Assembly: GCA_900766005.1 (NCBI GenBank)
Contig: CAAFTU010000031.1
Span: 1 to 60,097, forward strand
Direction: 5' to 3'
Length of the DNA: 60,097 nt
DNA from: an uncultured Bacteroides sp.
Lineage (GTDB): Bacteria > Bacteroidota > Bacteroidia > Bacteroidales > Bacteroidaceae
In this document: positions 25,420 through 34,626 of the stretch, one piece after another
Position numbering within the stretch: the stretch's first letter is position 1
Layout of the letters: each line of letters begins with the position of its first letter
Notes under the pieces: model-generated
The model's database searches: none
The model's input: the letters and a program-made list of their open reading frames with translations, nothing else
Told to the model about the DNA's origin: nothing
Position numbers and translations under genes: made by a program

Positions 25420-26178
25420 ATGAATATATTTACAGACAATCAGTTGCGAAAAGCAGAGCAGATACTTCAATCTCCGCTTTCAAAATTATCGGACTTGACT
25501 TCTTCCGATATCCGGAATCTGGCAGTTGTATGGTGTTATTATTCCGGAAAGATTGAAGGGAATACATATACATACGTCGAAACAGAGGCCTTGTTGAAAG
25601 ATGGCATAACATCGGAAAAACGATACGAGGATGCCAAAATGCTGAAGAACCTGCATAATCTTTTTGTTTCTGAAATGGAGTATATCCATAAAGGGAAGAA
25701 TACCGAGATAATAGATGAGCGTACTCTGCTCCGTCTGCATTCCGGGCTGTCTTCCGGACTGGTTTCCGATGAGGAAGCCGGACTGTTTCGCACACGTCCG
25801 GTAAGAATATCCGGAACTGATTATGTACCTCCCCGGGATGTATATGAGATACGTTTCAAACTAAGCGAGGTGCTTTACCGGCAGACGGAACTGGAGAATC
25901 CCCTTGAACGTGCTGTGTATCTCCATTGCAACATTGCACGGATACAGCCGTTCATCGACTGCAACAAACGTACGGCACGCCTTGTGGAAAGCATTGTGAT
26001 GATGAATGCCGGACTGATTCCGGTCTATTCAGCAAAAGATGCCGATATTCTGAATTACCGCAAGGGGCTGATCAGTTTCTATGAAAACGAAACATATAGT
26101 CTGTATACAGATTATTTTCTGGACAGGCAGTTGGTTCGGATAAAGGAATTGACAACGGATGCCAGAATGGAAATGTAA
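25420..26178 (+). CDS. Fic-domain protein lacking the catalytic histidine
   Basis: 252 residues. The Fic core is at about 90-215. The active-site loop reads QPFIDCNKRTAR (176-187), where active Fic enzymes have HPFxDGNxR: the catalytic His is Gln and the first Gly is Cys, while the phosphate-binding N-K-R and R187 remain. The N-terminal inhibitory motif SGKIEGN (42-48) is intact and of the (S/T)xxxE(G/N) type, so it descends from a self-inhibited Fic AMP-transferase. Without the His it is unlikely to AMPylate; phosphotransfer, a regulatory or nucleotide-binding role is possible. Twelve bases separate it from the fimbrillin-like gene, suggesting cotranscription. Confidence 0.85.
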   Translation: MNIFTDNQLRKAEQILQSPLSKLSDLTSSDIRNLAVVWCYYSGKIEGNTYTYVETEALLKDGITSEKRYEDAKMLKNLHNLFVSEMEYIHKGKNTEIIDERTLLRLHSGLSSGLVSDEEAGLFRTRPVRISGTDYVPPRDVYEIRFKLSEVLYRQTELENPLERAVYLHCNIARIQPFIDCNKRTARLVESIVMMNAGLIPVYSAKDADILNYRKGLISFYENETYSLYTDYFLDRQLVRIKELTTDARMEM

Positions 26179-26213
26179 TTCATTGAAATGACATAAGATG
26201 AATTTAAGGTGGA

Positions 26214-26252
26214 AAAGTCTCGCTGCAGTGATGCACCGGGACTTTATTTTCT
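26214..26252 (+). terminator. Terminator after the Fic gene
   Basis: AAAGTCTCGC and CCGGGACTTT form a stem with a purine mismatch, followed by ATTTTCTC. It lies 36 bases beyond the Fic stop codon. Confidence 0.65.
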
Positions 26253-26775
26253 CATTCCTATTATAAAGTTATGAATTAACTCTCAAGAAGATTAATCTTG
26301 AATTATAAACAAATTATTCATTAAACCAGATCAAATTGATCTAAAAGGTAATGTCTATTATACCCGAACAGTTTTATATGGTATAGAGGATTGTCTTTCA
26401 TCACGTATTTAAGAAGAACTTAACTTTTGTAGTAAAATAATCCGATGTTATCATACGTACAATAATATTCTAGTATTCCTGTATCCTGAAAAGCATTATC
26501 TCCGTTCGTGAATACGTTTCAATAAGCAAATCGATATAATACATTATAATCATACTAATCACTGTCCATGTACTTCATACTGTATCTTATTAGGGAAGCA
26601 GTAAACCTGCCTATGCCTTTCTTGATTCTGCTCAACTCTTTACCATTGACAGAAAAAAACGGTAAAAGTAATCTTTTTATTAAGTATTATTTCCCGTACA
26701 TTTACTATTAGATACAACCATAATTATACTACCAGATAAATTTTATTTTGGCGTTACAGATGTAGGAATTTCTTT

Positions 26776-26802
26776 TACCGTTTACGCAAACGGTATTTTT
26801 TT
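26776..26802 (+). terminator. Orphan intrinsic terminator
   Basis: TACCGTTT (26776-26783), loop ACGC, AAACGGTA (26788-26795), then seven T. There is no gene upstream for 500 bases on the plus strand, so it may end a small RNA or a leader transcript that regulates the SusCD operon. Confidence 0.65.
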
Positions 26803-26848
26803 CTATAAAAATCTTATAAATATTGGATTATATTTTAATTCATATTTA

Positions 26849-26857
26849 TATATTTGC
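26849..26857 (+). promoter_or_regulatory. -7 box of SusCD operon 2
   Basis: TATATTTGC matches the Bacteroides -7 consensus; TATTGG about 22 bases upstream is a partial -33. The leader would be about 135 bases, comparable to that of susC 1, which uses the same nine bases. Confidence 0.55.
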
Positions 26858-26998
26858 GTTGAAAAATAAAATAACCTTTAAAAAAGAGCGAATTTATTAA
26901 CTTGTTAATTGAAAAAATCATAATTAGAAAAACTGCTTAAAACCGAAATAGAAATCACAGATAAATTTTCATAAAACACATCTTCAAATATTAAAGCT

Positions 26999-29900
26999 AT
27001 GAAAAAAGAGCGACTAAAGTTAGTAAGCGCTATGTTACTTTTATCCGGCTTTTCTACCGGATATGTTCAGGCCGCCCCTCATGCAGCGGCTGTAGAAATG
27101 CATTCTGTACAACAGGACAATGCTTGTACGGGAGTGGTTGTGGATCAGAACGGTGAAACCGTCATCGGTGCGTCTGTTGTTGTCAAAGGGACAACGAACG
27201 GAACAATAACGGGACTGGACGGAGATTTCAGTATTCCAAACGTAAAGAAGGGTGATGTCATTGTCGTTTCATATGTGGGTTATATGAACTCTGAAATCAT
27301 ATGGGAGGGCAAGCCATTGAAAATAGCACTGAAAGAAGACAGCAAGACCTTGGACGAGGTTGTTGTTGTAGGTTATGCGACTGTCAAGAAAGCCAATCTG
27401 ACCGGTGCGGTTTCTGCCGTCGATGACAAAGTGCTGGCAGACCGTCCCATCGTCAATCTGGGACAAGGTTTGCAAGGAACAATCCCTAACTTGAACATCA
27501 CCACCAGCGGACAGCCGGGAAAAGGCTCAAGCTTCAATGTCCGCGGTGAAACGTCCATCAACGGTGGTAGCCCGCTGGTTTTGGTTGACGGAGTACAGAT
27601 GGACCCGAACCTGATCAATCCGCAAGATGTGGCAAGCGTATCTGTATTGAAGGATGCAGCTTCTGCCTCTATCTATGGAGCCCGTGCCGCTTATGGTGTT
27701 ATCCTTATCACAACCAAGAGCGGCCGCAAGAATATGCCTACACAAGTGTCATTCGATGCATCTGTCTCATTCAACAGCCCGACAACCCGTCCGGAATATA
27801 TGAATTCCATGGAATATGCGCACTGGATGAACGCCGCAAACAATACGACCAGCGGCCGTGACCTGCTCAGTCAGGAGGAAATGGAGCATATAGAGGCTTA
27901 TTTCTATGATCCGGTCAACAACCTTCCGGTCTTTGTGGCAAAGGACCCCAGCAGCTGGCAGTACGGAAACTGTCAGGCCGGCAAATATGCCTATTGCGGA
28001 AATACGGATTGGATGAAAGAGATGTATAAGAAAACTTACCCTGTCCAAAAGTATAATGTAAATATTAACGGTGGTAGCGACAAGGCCACTTATTATACCT
28101 CGGTGGGTTATATGGACCAGGGATCACTGATGCGTTACGGGGATGAGGGCTTCCGTAAGTTCAATATGGTGAACAATATCAATTATGACATCAACAACTG
28201 GATGCACGTATCCATGAAGACAAGCTATATCCGTACCGAACTGGACGGACTTGCCCAGGATGCCGTGCACGGAGAGTCATGGATCGGTAACGACACACAA
28301 CCTCTCATGCCTGTAAAACATCCTGATGGTAACTGGTCAGGTCAAGGTAATTACACCAACTTTGCCGCAGTTTTGGATGAGATGGGTTCACGTAAGACCA
28401 CGAAGAATGACTTCTGGAACACCCTTGCCTTGAAACTTACCCCATTGAAAGGACTGACAATCAACATGGACTATACATTCAACTATTATGCGGAACATGG
28501 CAAGGTACACAGAAAAACATTCAACGAATACGGTATAGATGGCAAATTCTTACAGGTTTTCCAACACTCCAGGCCAAGCGGCGTGTCAGAAAGCCAGGCC
28601 AATGACACATACAACGCTTTCAACCTGTTCGGTGACTATGAACTAACTTTGGGCAAACATTATTTTAAAGTAATGGCCGGTTACAATCAGGAAACCAAGC
28701 ATACCCGTGGCTTCTCGGCAAGCCGGGATGAGCTTATCTCCAATGACCTTCCCTCAATGGACGCCGCTACCGGAGAGAAATATGTGGGCAACTCGGACGA
28801 CAGCTGGGCCACAAGAAGCGGTTTCTTCCGTGTAAACTACAGTTTTGCGGACCGTTATCTGTTGGAGGTGAACGGCCGTTATGACTTGTCGTCCAAATTC
28901 CCGAAAGATGACCGTTCCGTATTTAGTCCTTCCTTCTCTTTGGGCTGGAAATTATCGGAAGAAAGCTGGTTCAAACAAGCCACTAACGGATTTTTTGATG
29001 AATTGAAGATAAGAGCCTCTTACGGTAGTCTGGCAAACCAGGCTTTGGATAATGGGTGGTACGCTTATCTGTCCAATTATGGGACAGGTACCTTGGGATA
29101 TATCATGGGGGGAAAACAGCCCCAATATGTATTGCCCGGTGGTCTTGTAAGCAATACCGTTACCTGGGAAAAGGTTACCCAGTGGGACTTGGGGCTTGAC
29201 TTTGTCATCCTGCAGAACCGTTTGAAGGGTACATTCGACTATTACCAGCGTAAAACGACCGATATGTTGGGACCGGGTAGAATATTGCCTAATATCCTAG
29301 GTATGAGTGAGCCCTTGGAGAATGCCGCCGATATGGTAACACGCGGTTGGGAACTGGCATTAACCTGGAATGACCAGCTGGACAACGGATTGCATTACAG
29401 TGTGGGATTCAATCTTTCTGACACCCGGGCGGAAATCACCAAATATGACAATCCGACCAAGTCATTGTCTTCTCCATATTATGAAGGACAGATAGTCGGT
29501 GACATCTGGGGATATGAATCCAGCCTGTTCCAGTCTGCCGATGAGATAGCTTCGGCTCCTGACCAGTCCAAACTGGACGGCGGAATCAGCAAGGTGCCCG
29601 GTGATATCAGATTTATGGATATTGACGGCAACGGTGTCGTGGATTATGGAGAGAATACGGTTGACAAGCCGGGTGACATGAAGATTATCGGTAACAACAA
29701 GGCGCGTTACCGTTACGGATTCAATATCTCGGCGGACTGGAAGGGCTTTGATTTAGGAATATTCTTCCAGGGTGTCGGAAAACGTGACCTGATGCTCCCC
29801 CATACATTTAAATGGCAATACGGAAGCATGTGGCAGGTTCCTACTGCTGTAGGTAACGATTACTGGCGTGAAGACAATGCAGGGGGCTGGCTTCCGGTGG

Positions 29901-30172
29901 CACGTTTCAATGGCAGCCAAGCTTTAGGTCAAAACCAGACACGCTATCTGCTTGACGCATCCTACCTGCGTCTCAAATCATTGTCTTTCGGATATACCCT
30001 GCCTGTTTCCCTGACGAAACAATGGGGAATACAGAAATGCCGCGTATATTTCACCGGAGAGAACCTGCTGACTTTCAAGCATACTCCGGAAGGATTTGAC
30101 CCGGAACTGGACGATCCATACAAGTATCCGCAGCAGAAATCGCTGGCTTTGGGACTTAATATTGTATTCTAA
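26999..30172 (+). CDS. SusC/RagA-family TonB-dependent transporter
   Basis: 1,057 residues, intact. Signal peptide to about 26 (LLLSGFSTGYVQAA), carboxypeptidase-D-like domain (GVVVDQNGETVIGASVVVKG), the TonB-box-like LDEVVVVGYATVKK, a plug (VSVLKDAASASIYGARAAYG) and a barrel ending in ALGLNIVF. It imports oligosaccharides or peptides with SusD. The N-terminal 150 residues are close to those of the susC at 9.6-12.8 kb, but the barrels differ considerably, as expected for different substrates. It starts at the ATG after a 135-base leader. Confidence 0.95.
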   Translation: MKKERLKLVSAMLLLSGFSTGYVQAAPHAAAVEMHSVQQDNACTGVVVDQNGETVIGASVVVKGTTNGTITGLDGDFSIPNVKKGDVIVVSYVGYMNSEIIWEGKPLKIALKEDSKTLDEVVVVGYATVKKANLTGAVSAVDDKVLADRPIVNLGQGLQGTIPNLNITTSGQPGKGSSFNVRGETSINGGSPLVLVDGVQMDPNLINPQDVASVSVLKDAASASIYGARAAYGVILITTKSGRKNMPTQVSFDASVSFNSPTTRPEYMNSMEYAHWMNAANNTTSGRDLLSQEEMEHIEAYFYDPVNNLPVFVAKDPSSWQYGNCQAGKYAYCGNTDWMKEMYKKTYPVQKYNVNINGGSDKATYYTSVGYMDQGSLMRYGDEGFRKFNMVNNINYDINNWMHVSMKTSYIRTELDGLAQDAVHGESWIGNDTQPLMPVKHPDGNWSGQGNYTNFAAVLDEMGSRKTTKNDFWNTLALKLTPLKGLTINMDYTFNYYAEHGKVHRKTFNEYGIDGKFLQVFQHSRPSGVSESQANDTYNAFNLFGDYELTLGKHYFKVMAGYNQETKHTRGFSASRDELISNDLPSMDAATGEKYVGNSDDSWATRSGFFRVNYSFADRYLLEVNGRYDLSSKFPKDDRSVFSPSFSLGWKLSEESWFKQATNGFFDELKIRASYGSLANQALDNGWYAYLSNYGTGTLGYIMGGKQPQYVLPGGLVSNTVTWEKVTQWDLGLDFVILQNRLKGTFDYYQRKTTDMLGPGRILPNILGMSEPLENAADMVTRGWELALTWNDQLDNGLHYSVGFNLSDTRAEITKYDNPTKSLSSPYYEGQIVGDIWGYESSLFQSADEIASAPDQSKLDGGISKVPGDIRFMDIDGNGVVDYGENTVDKPGDMKIIGNNKARYRYGFNISADWKGFDLGIFFQGVGKRDLMLPHTFKWQYGSMWQVPTAVGNDYWREDNAGGWLPVARFNGSQALGQNQTRYLLDASYLRLKSLSFGYTLPVSLTKQWGIQKCRVYFTGENLLTFKHTPEGFDPELDDPYKYPQQKSLALGLNIVF

Positions 30173-30190
30173 TCTTAACACAAAACTTTT

Positions 30191-31864
30191 ATGAAACTGA
30201 AATATGTACTTTATATGGCGGCTGCCCTGTCTCTGACAGGCTGTAATGACTCTTTTCTGGAAAGAGGCCCGCAAAATTTGAATGACCAGAGTTTTTGGAT
30301 ATCTGTCAATGACCTGAAAGCCTATGCCAATGCCTTTTATGGTCTGATACCGGGAGGAGTCAGTGTTCTGGATGACACGGACAGTGACATCCAGGTCCCC
30401 AACGATATCAATTCTTTCCTATGGGGACAATATGTCGTGCCTACAGAAGGTGGCGTATGGCAAAAATCAAACTGGCAGAATATTCGTAACATCAATTATT
30501 TCATGACACATTATCAGAGTGTGCAGGCTGCCGAAGCGGATGTCAACATTTATGTAGCTGAAATGCGTTTCTTCCGTGCGCTGGAATATTTCAACAAGAT
30601 TCAGCTTTTGGGAGATGTGCCTTGGCTGGAAGTTGACCTGAATGTGGACAGCGAGGAACTGTATGGTCCGAAAATGAAGAGAAACCAAGTGTTCCAAAAA
30701 ATCATCGAAGACCTGGATTTCGCCATCCAATGGCTGCCGGAAGCAGGCAGTGAAGAAGCCAACCGCCTGAATAAGGACATAGCCAGACACGTAAAGGCAC
30801 GTTTCTGCCTGAATGAAGGTACCCATTATAAATACCATGATGAATTGGAATATGCCTCAGAAGCAGAAAAGTGGTTGCAAATGGCTGCAACTGAAAGTGA
30901 CAAGCTTATCACATCAGGAAGATATGAAATCTATAATACGGGCCATCCACAAGAAGACTATTTCAATATGTACCGCATAGACGACAAGAGTGACCTGAAA
31001 GAGGCCGTCCTCTACGTGGATTATAAGACGAACATACGTGAACACAACATGGCAGCTGCAGGACGTGAGGCCGGATGCGGTTTCTCCAAAAGTTTTGTAG
31101 AAAGCTTCCTTTGTTCGGACGGGCTTCCCATTTCACTAAGTAATAAATATTTAGGCGATGAAACAATGAGAAAGGAAACGGCCAACCGTGACCCCCGTCT
31201 GAAACAGCTGATCCTCACCAACGATTTTCCGACAAACGTGACAGATGACCTGAAAGACTCTACTTTTGTGGTGAATGAGGATGAGTTTATCACCCAGCAC
31301 TGTTTCACAGGATACAGACCTATCAAAGGATTCAATCCCATATACTCACAGGCGTTGTATATGAAAAGCTCCTTCGATGGCATCGCTTACCGTTATGCAG
31401 AAACCCTGCTGATCAATGCGGAAGCAAAAGCGGAATTGAATACCATCACCAATGCGGATTTGGATAGAACTGTCAACCAATTAAGAGACCGTGTTGGAAT
31501 GCCTCACCTGACAGTAAATGTAGGTTTTACCGATCCCAAATGGCCGGACTGGGGATACAGCCTGAGTCCTGTTTTACAAGAGATCCGTCGTGAACGCTGC
31601 ATTGAGTTGGCAGGAGAAGGTTTCAGATTCAATGACCTGAAACGTTGGAAAGCCGGTAAACTGCTCAATAATGTACTAACTTATGTGGGAAAAAGAAAAC
31701 CTGACGGTAATCTGGCCATTGTATATCCCAACTACACGAATCCCGACCTTTCATATCAGGCAGGAAAAAGCCGTACTTGGGAGGACAAGATGTACCTTTA
31801 TCCGATTCCGACAGGAGAACTTCAGAGAAATCCGCAATTGTTACCACAGAATCCGGGATGGTAG
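30191..31864 (+). CDS. SusD/RagB-family outer-membrane lipoprotein
   Basis: 557 residues. The lipoprotein signal ends LSLTGC (Cys18) with mature NDSFLERGPQNLNDQSFW, the standard SusD opening. AEMRFFRALEYFNKIQLLGDVPW and EIRRERCIELAGEGFRFNDLKRW are classic SusD signatures. It lies 18 bases after its susC and is followed by a strong terminator, so the operon is just the two genes. No degradative enzyme is adjacent; substrate unknown. Confidence 0.95.
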   Translation: MKLKYVLYMAAALSLTGCNDSFLERGPQNLNDQSFWISVNDLKAYANAFYGLIPGGVSVLDDTDSDIQVPNDINSFLWGQYVVPTEGGVWQKSNWQNIRNINYFMTHYQSVQAAEADVNIYVAEMRFFRALEYFNKIQLLGDVPWLEVDLNVDSEELYGPKMKRNQVFQKIIEDLDFAIQWLPEAGSEEANRLNKDIARHVKARFCLNEGTHYKYHDELEYASEAEKWLQMAATESDKLITSGRYEIYNTGHPQEDYFNMYRIDDKSDLKEAVLYVDYKTNIREHNMAAAGREAGCGFSKSFVESFLCSDGLPISLSNKYLGDETMRKETANRDPRLKQLILTNDFPTNVTDDLKDSTFVVNEDEFITQHCFTGYRPIKGFNPIYSQALYMKSSFDGIAYRYAETLLINAEAKAELNTITNADLDRTVNQLRDRVGMPHLTVNVGFTDPKWPDWGYSLSPVLQEIRRERCIELAGEGFRFNDLKRWKAGKLLNNVLTYVGKRKPDGNLAIVYPNYTNPDLSYQAGKSRTWEDKMYLYPIPTGELQRNPQLLPQNPGW

Positions 31865-31905
31865 ATGTAGTAACAATGGATTTTCCAGCTGTGATTTAGA
31901 TTGAC

Positions 31906-31950
31906 AAGGAAACCACCATGGGCAGATATGTACCGGTGGTTTCCTTTTAT
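31906..31950 (+). terminator. Terminator of SusCD operon 2
   Basis: AAGGAAACCACC (31906-31917) and GGTGGTTTCCTT (31935-31946) form a perfect 12-base-pair stem followed by T-rich sequence. It is symmetrical enough to work in both directions. Confidence 0.85.
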
Positions 31951-32263
31951 TTTATCAGGTCGGTTACTATATTGCCAGATAAAATCCTGTAAGACGGACA
32001 GATTCAAGAATGTCAGTATTTGATATCAATATGTTTGCCAATAATGAATAAAGAATCAGAAAAGAAGGCCGGCTGTCTTTAACATCACTGGGAGTAGATA
32101 AAGGACAATGGATGTACTCTATTCACTATACTTTTAGGCTGTCTTAATCTCTTCAAGAAAGACATCATATATGTGGATGGTTTTTCTACTATTTTAGAAA
32201 ATATTTTAACTAGAGAAAAAGGTTTTTCCATTCCGTTTTTTGATCCTTTTCGTCTGCAATGAC

Positions 32264-32307
32264 AATAGCCTTGCCACACTCTAGTTTAGAGTAATGACAG
32301 GGCTATT
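32264..32307 (-). terminator. Possible terminator of the transfer-region end
   Basis: AATAGCC (32264-32270) / GGCTATT (32301-32307) enclose ACTCTA (32278-32283) / TAGAGT (32287-32292). It lies about 70 bases after the stop of the convergent lipoprotein gene. There is no strong T run on the minus strand. Confidence 0.45.
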
Positions 32308-32376
32308 TCATGTTTATCTATTATAATCTTTCATTTTCCCGCATATCCGGGTTTTATCCCATCCTCTTTATTGTTT

Positions 32377-33438
32377 CTATTCCCAATGAGATGTGAATTG
32401 GAAAGTTATCTTATATCCAGTGCCTGTTATCTCCTTGCCATCAAATTCACCGAAATCAAGAGTCTGCTTGCCTGACGGAGATTTGATGTTTGAGAGTATC
32501 ATAGCATTGTCTATTATAATATCGAAAGACTGCGGAGTGGCACTTTTTTCCCGTGTATCCCCATCCTGATTTATTGTTTCCCATTCTGAATACGCATACA
32601 TAACCTTTTGGTTCTGCTCTATCCGCACAGGATAGCTCACTTCATCCATATTGTCCATGTCGTTTTTGGTCTGTCCATATATCCTGCATATTATACCGGA
32701 ACAATCTGTGGATGACACGGTCAAATATTCATAACTTTTACCACTATTCGTACTTGAAGTTGAACTGTAAAATCTATCCAAATTAATTGTGATACTTCTT
32801 ATGGATTGCTTGAAACTGGCTGTAATAGTACTGTTGGAACCATGCAGGGTGGCGGTAGTGGTTGAACTGCCTGGATTTTCGATAGTTACATCACCACCTA
32901 TAATTGTCCAGCCTGTAAATTCATACCCACTCTCCGGAGTAGCCGTAATACTGATCGGCTTTTCCACCTGATATTCCCTTGTTCCTTTCGGATTAGTTGT
33001 TCCGCCTTCACCTGCATTGATCGTCAGTGTGCGTTTTTTTTCCTTGAATCCACAATGGAAAGTATGGTCCTGACCGCCTAAGTCAACATCGAACTCTGAA
33101 GTCCCGGATTGTGCATAATCGTATTTCTTAGGTTGATTAGCCGGCCCTCCATAAAAATAGTTCACCTCATATCCTGCATCAGGATGGGCTTCAACAGGAA
33201 CATTTTTGCGTCCGTCATACAGTCCTGCTCCAGTGGCATACCCCCCGGTAAAATCAACCCTTCCGTCTGAAGAGCGGGCTGAGGTTTCCAGCATCCCCTC
33301 GCCTTCGATGATGATACGTGTATCACCGGTAGGGACCGGTTCGTCCTTTTCAGAATCCTGTTCCATTATCTCCTCATTCTGGCAGCCTGTGAACATGGCC
33401 ACGAACGCCGCCAACAGTAAAAATTTAACTTGTTTCAT
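32377..33438 (-). CDS. Lipoprotein with InlB-like (Listeria-Bacteroides) repeat
   Basis: 353 residues. The lipoprotein signal ends MFTGC (Cys19), then NEEIMEQDSEKDEP. Around 135-215 a divergent InlB B-repeat is visible (INAGEGGTTNPKG, ITATPESGYEFTGW, ITASF). The first third (GYATGAGLYDG, VEAHPDAGYEVNYFYGG) looks like another, more degenerate copy. The C-terminal half is unrecognised beta-rich sequence. Likely outer-membrane exposed. It is the last gene of the long minus-strand transfer region, 39 bases after the HTH gene, and may have its own leader. It could be an adhesin or an exclusion factor. Confidence 0.75.
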   Translation of the reverse strand: MKQVKFLLLAAFVAMFTGCQNEEIMEQDSEKDEPVPTGDTRIIIEGEGMLETSARSSDGRVDFTGGYATGAGLYDGRKNVPVEAHPDAGYEVNYFYGGPANQPKKYDYAQSGTSEFDVDLGGQDHTFHCGFKEKKRTLTINAGEGGTTNPKGTREYQVEKPISITATPESGYEFTGWTIIGGDVTIENPGSSTTTATLHGSNSTITASFKQSIRSITINLDRFYSSTSSTNSGKSYEYLTVSSTDCSGIICRIYGQTKNDMDNMDEVSYPVRIEQNQKVMYAYSEWETINQDGDTREKSATPQSFDIIIDNAMILSNIKSPSGKQTLDFGEFDGKEITGTGYKITFQFTSHWE

Positions 33439-33477
33439 ACTTCATTCTTTTTTAAAGGTTTATTATAATTGTATGTA

Positions 33478-33756
33478 TCATTTCTTTTTCTTATCGTCCA
33501 GCACGTCGGCATCGATGCGGGCCTCGAACGTCGCATAAAGCACGAACCGGTTGAAAAAATAATAAGTATTGCGTGTCTTGCTGAACCTTATGTCAGCCCC
33601 CATCAGCCGGAGTTCCTCCAGGTAGTTGCTGACGGTCCGTTCACTCACCCGCATCCTGCCGGCCAGTTCCGCACGGCTGCCGGTACTTTCCTTCCGGATC
33701 AGCCTGTACATCCGGTTGATCCGTTCTATGTAGCTGACAACGGAAAGGCTCGTCAT
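33478..33756 (-). CDS. Winged-HTH-like small protein
   Basis: 92 residues from MTSLSVVSYIERINRMY. Residues about 12-60 read as an HTH of the DeoR/HTH_11 kind (MYRLIRKESTGSRAELAGRM followed by RVSERTVSNYLEELR). The C-terminal part is basic and ends in a Lys-rich tail. The start overlaps the stop of the upstream gene (ATGA), so it is coupled to it; longer upstream starts would overlap that gene heavily. Possible regulator of the transfer region. Confidence 0.75.
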   Translation of the reverse strand: MTSLSVVSYIERINRMYRLIRKESTGSRAELAGRMRVSERTVSNYLEELRLMGADIRFSKTRNTYYFFNRFVLYATFEARIDADVLDDKKKK

Positions 33757-34094
33757 ATCCTCTCCTCCAGTCCGGTCTGTTCCAGGAATCTGCGGAAATA
33801 CCCCTCCTCCAGGTACAGGCATCTCATCAACGCCTCCTTTCCCTCCCTGGCATACACCCGGCGAAGGAGCGGGAAATCCGTGGAATAAATGTTCCATCTG
33901 ATCAGCCCCTCCGCCCTCCGGTCAAGTTCCGGGCAGTCAGTTCCTTCCATCCGATACCTCACGGAGAGGAAGTACAGGTTCTTCAGCCTGTATTTCTCAA
34001 GAAAGGAAATATCCTTCGGGCATGCCTTCAGCCCGTCGGCGGCGATGCACCTTAATACAAGCTGTTCAATCTCTTCCTGAATTGTCATATCCAT
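33753..34094 (-). CDS. Unknown helical protein downstream of M23 peptidase
   Basis: 113 residues, mostly alpha-helical and charged, without signal or membrane segments (QLVLRCIAADGLKACP, YFLSVRYRMEGTDCPELDRR). The start overlaps the end of the peptidase gene by 29 bases (a second ATG at 34088 reduces the overlap), and its stop overlaps the HTH gene. No recognised domain. Confidence 0.7.
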   Translation of the reverse strand: MDMTIQEEIEQLVLRCIAADGLKACPKDISFLEKYRLKNLYFLSVRYRMEGTDCPELDRRAEGLIRWNIYSTDFPLLRRVYAREGKEALMRCLYLEEGYFRRFLEQTGLEERI

Positions 34095-34626
34095 ACCAGT
34101 ATGGTTTTATAGTTCTACCGTTCTTTCTTATCTCATAATGCAGATGATAGCCTGTGCTTCTGCCCGTGTTCCCGGCAAAGCCGATAACAGCCCCTTTCCC
34201 GAGCTTTTTGCCCTCCGTCGTATAGTAAGCCGCCAGATGTGCGTAAAGCGTTTCAAAGCCGTAGGAATGCCGTATGATAACGCATCTTCCATAGCCTCCC
34301 TTCCTTCCTGCGAAAACGACCGTACCGGAAGCGGTGGCATGGACCGGTGCGGCCAGCTCCACTGCCATATCGATTCCCGAATGAAAACTATGTTTTCCCG
34401 TTATGGGATGAATCCTGCCTCCATACGGGCTGCTTATCCTGAACTTGTCTTTCAGGGGACATGACAGAGGGAGCCTGTCTGCCACCCCGTACCGGTAAAG
34501 TATGTCCCGGCAAGCTTCCAGGCTTTCCAGACGGCTGCATTTTTCCAGTGCCGTATCGAGCAGTTCCCTTCCGTTTTCCCCCTCGAAAGAAAAGGGGAAG
34601 AACAATATGAGCATCAGCAGTTTCAT
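34066..34626 (-). CDS. M23 (LytM-type) peptidase of the transfer region
   Basis: 186 residues. The N-terminus is hydrophobic (KLLMLILFFPFSF) and directs export. The M23 zinc site is seen in FHSGIDMAV (His and Asp ligands) and YHLHYEI, with SPYGGRIHPITGKHSFH in between as in active LytM enzymes. It cuts peptide cross-links of peptidoglycan, a task expected for a T4SS crossing the wall (VirB1-like role). It overlaps the traN stop by four bases (ATGA), so it belongs to the tra operon. Confidence 0.9.
   Translation of the reverse strand: MKLLMLILFFPFSFEGENGRELLDTALEKCSRLESLEACRDILYRYGVADRLPLSCPLKDKFRISSPYGGRIHPITGKHSFHSGIDMAVELAAPVHATASGTVVFAGRKGGYGRCVIIRHSYGFETLYAHLAAYYTTEGKKLGKGAVIGFAGNTGRSTGYHLHYEIRKNGRTIKPYWYGYDNSGRD

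Larger units (their letters stand above)
26179..26998. other. Long AT-rich spacer before SusCD operon 2
   Basis: 820 bases without a credible gene on either strand. It contains the Fic terminator (26214-26252), a stand-alone hairpin with T run (26776-26802), and the susC promoter element at 26849. The 520 bases between these terminators are of unknown purpose and could encode a small RNA ending at 26802. Confidence 0.55.
31865..32376. other. Spacer between SusCD operon 2 and the convergent lipoprotein gene
   Basis: 512 bases, no gene. It holds the SusCD terminator (31906-31950) and, closer to the convergent gene, a two-tier hairpin (32264-32307). The intervening AT-rich bases show nothing else. 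Confidence 0.5.

Noticed and set aside
33757..33897. Upstream extension of the HTH gene
   Set aside because: It would overlap the preceding gene by 145 bases and is Gly/Pro-rich, unlike protein; the ATGA-coupled start is better.
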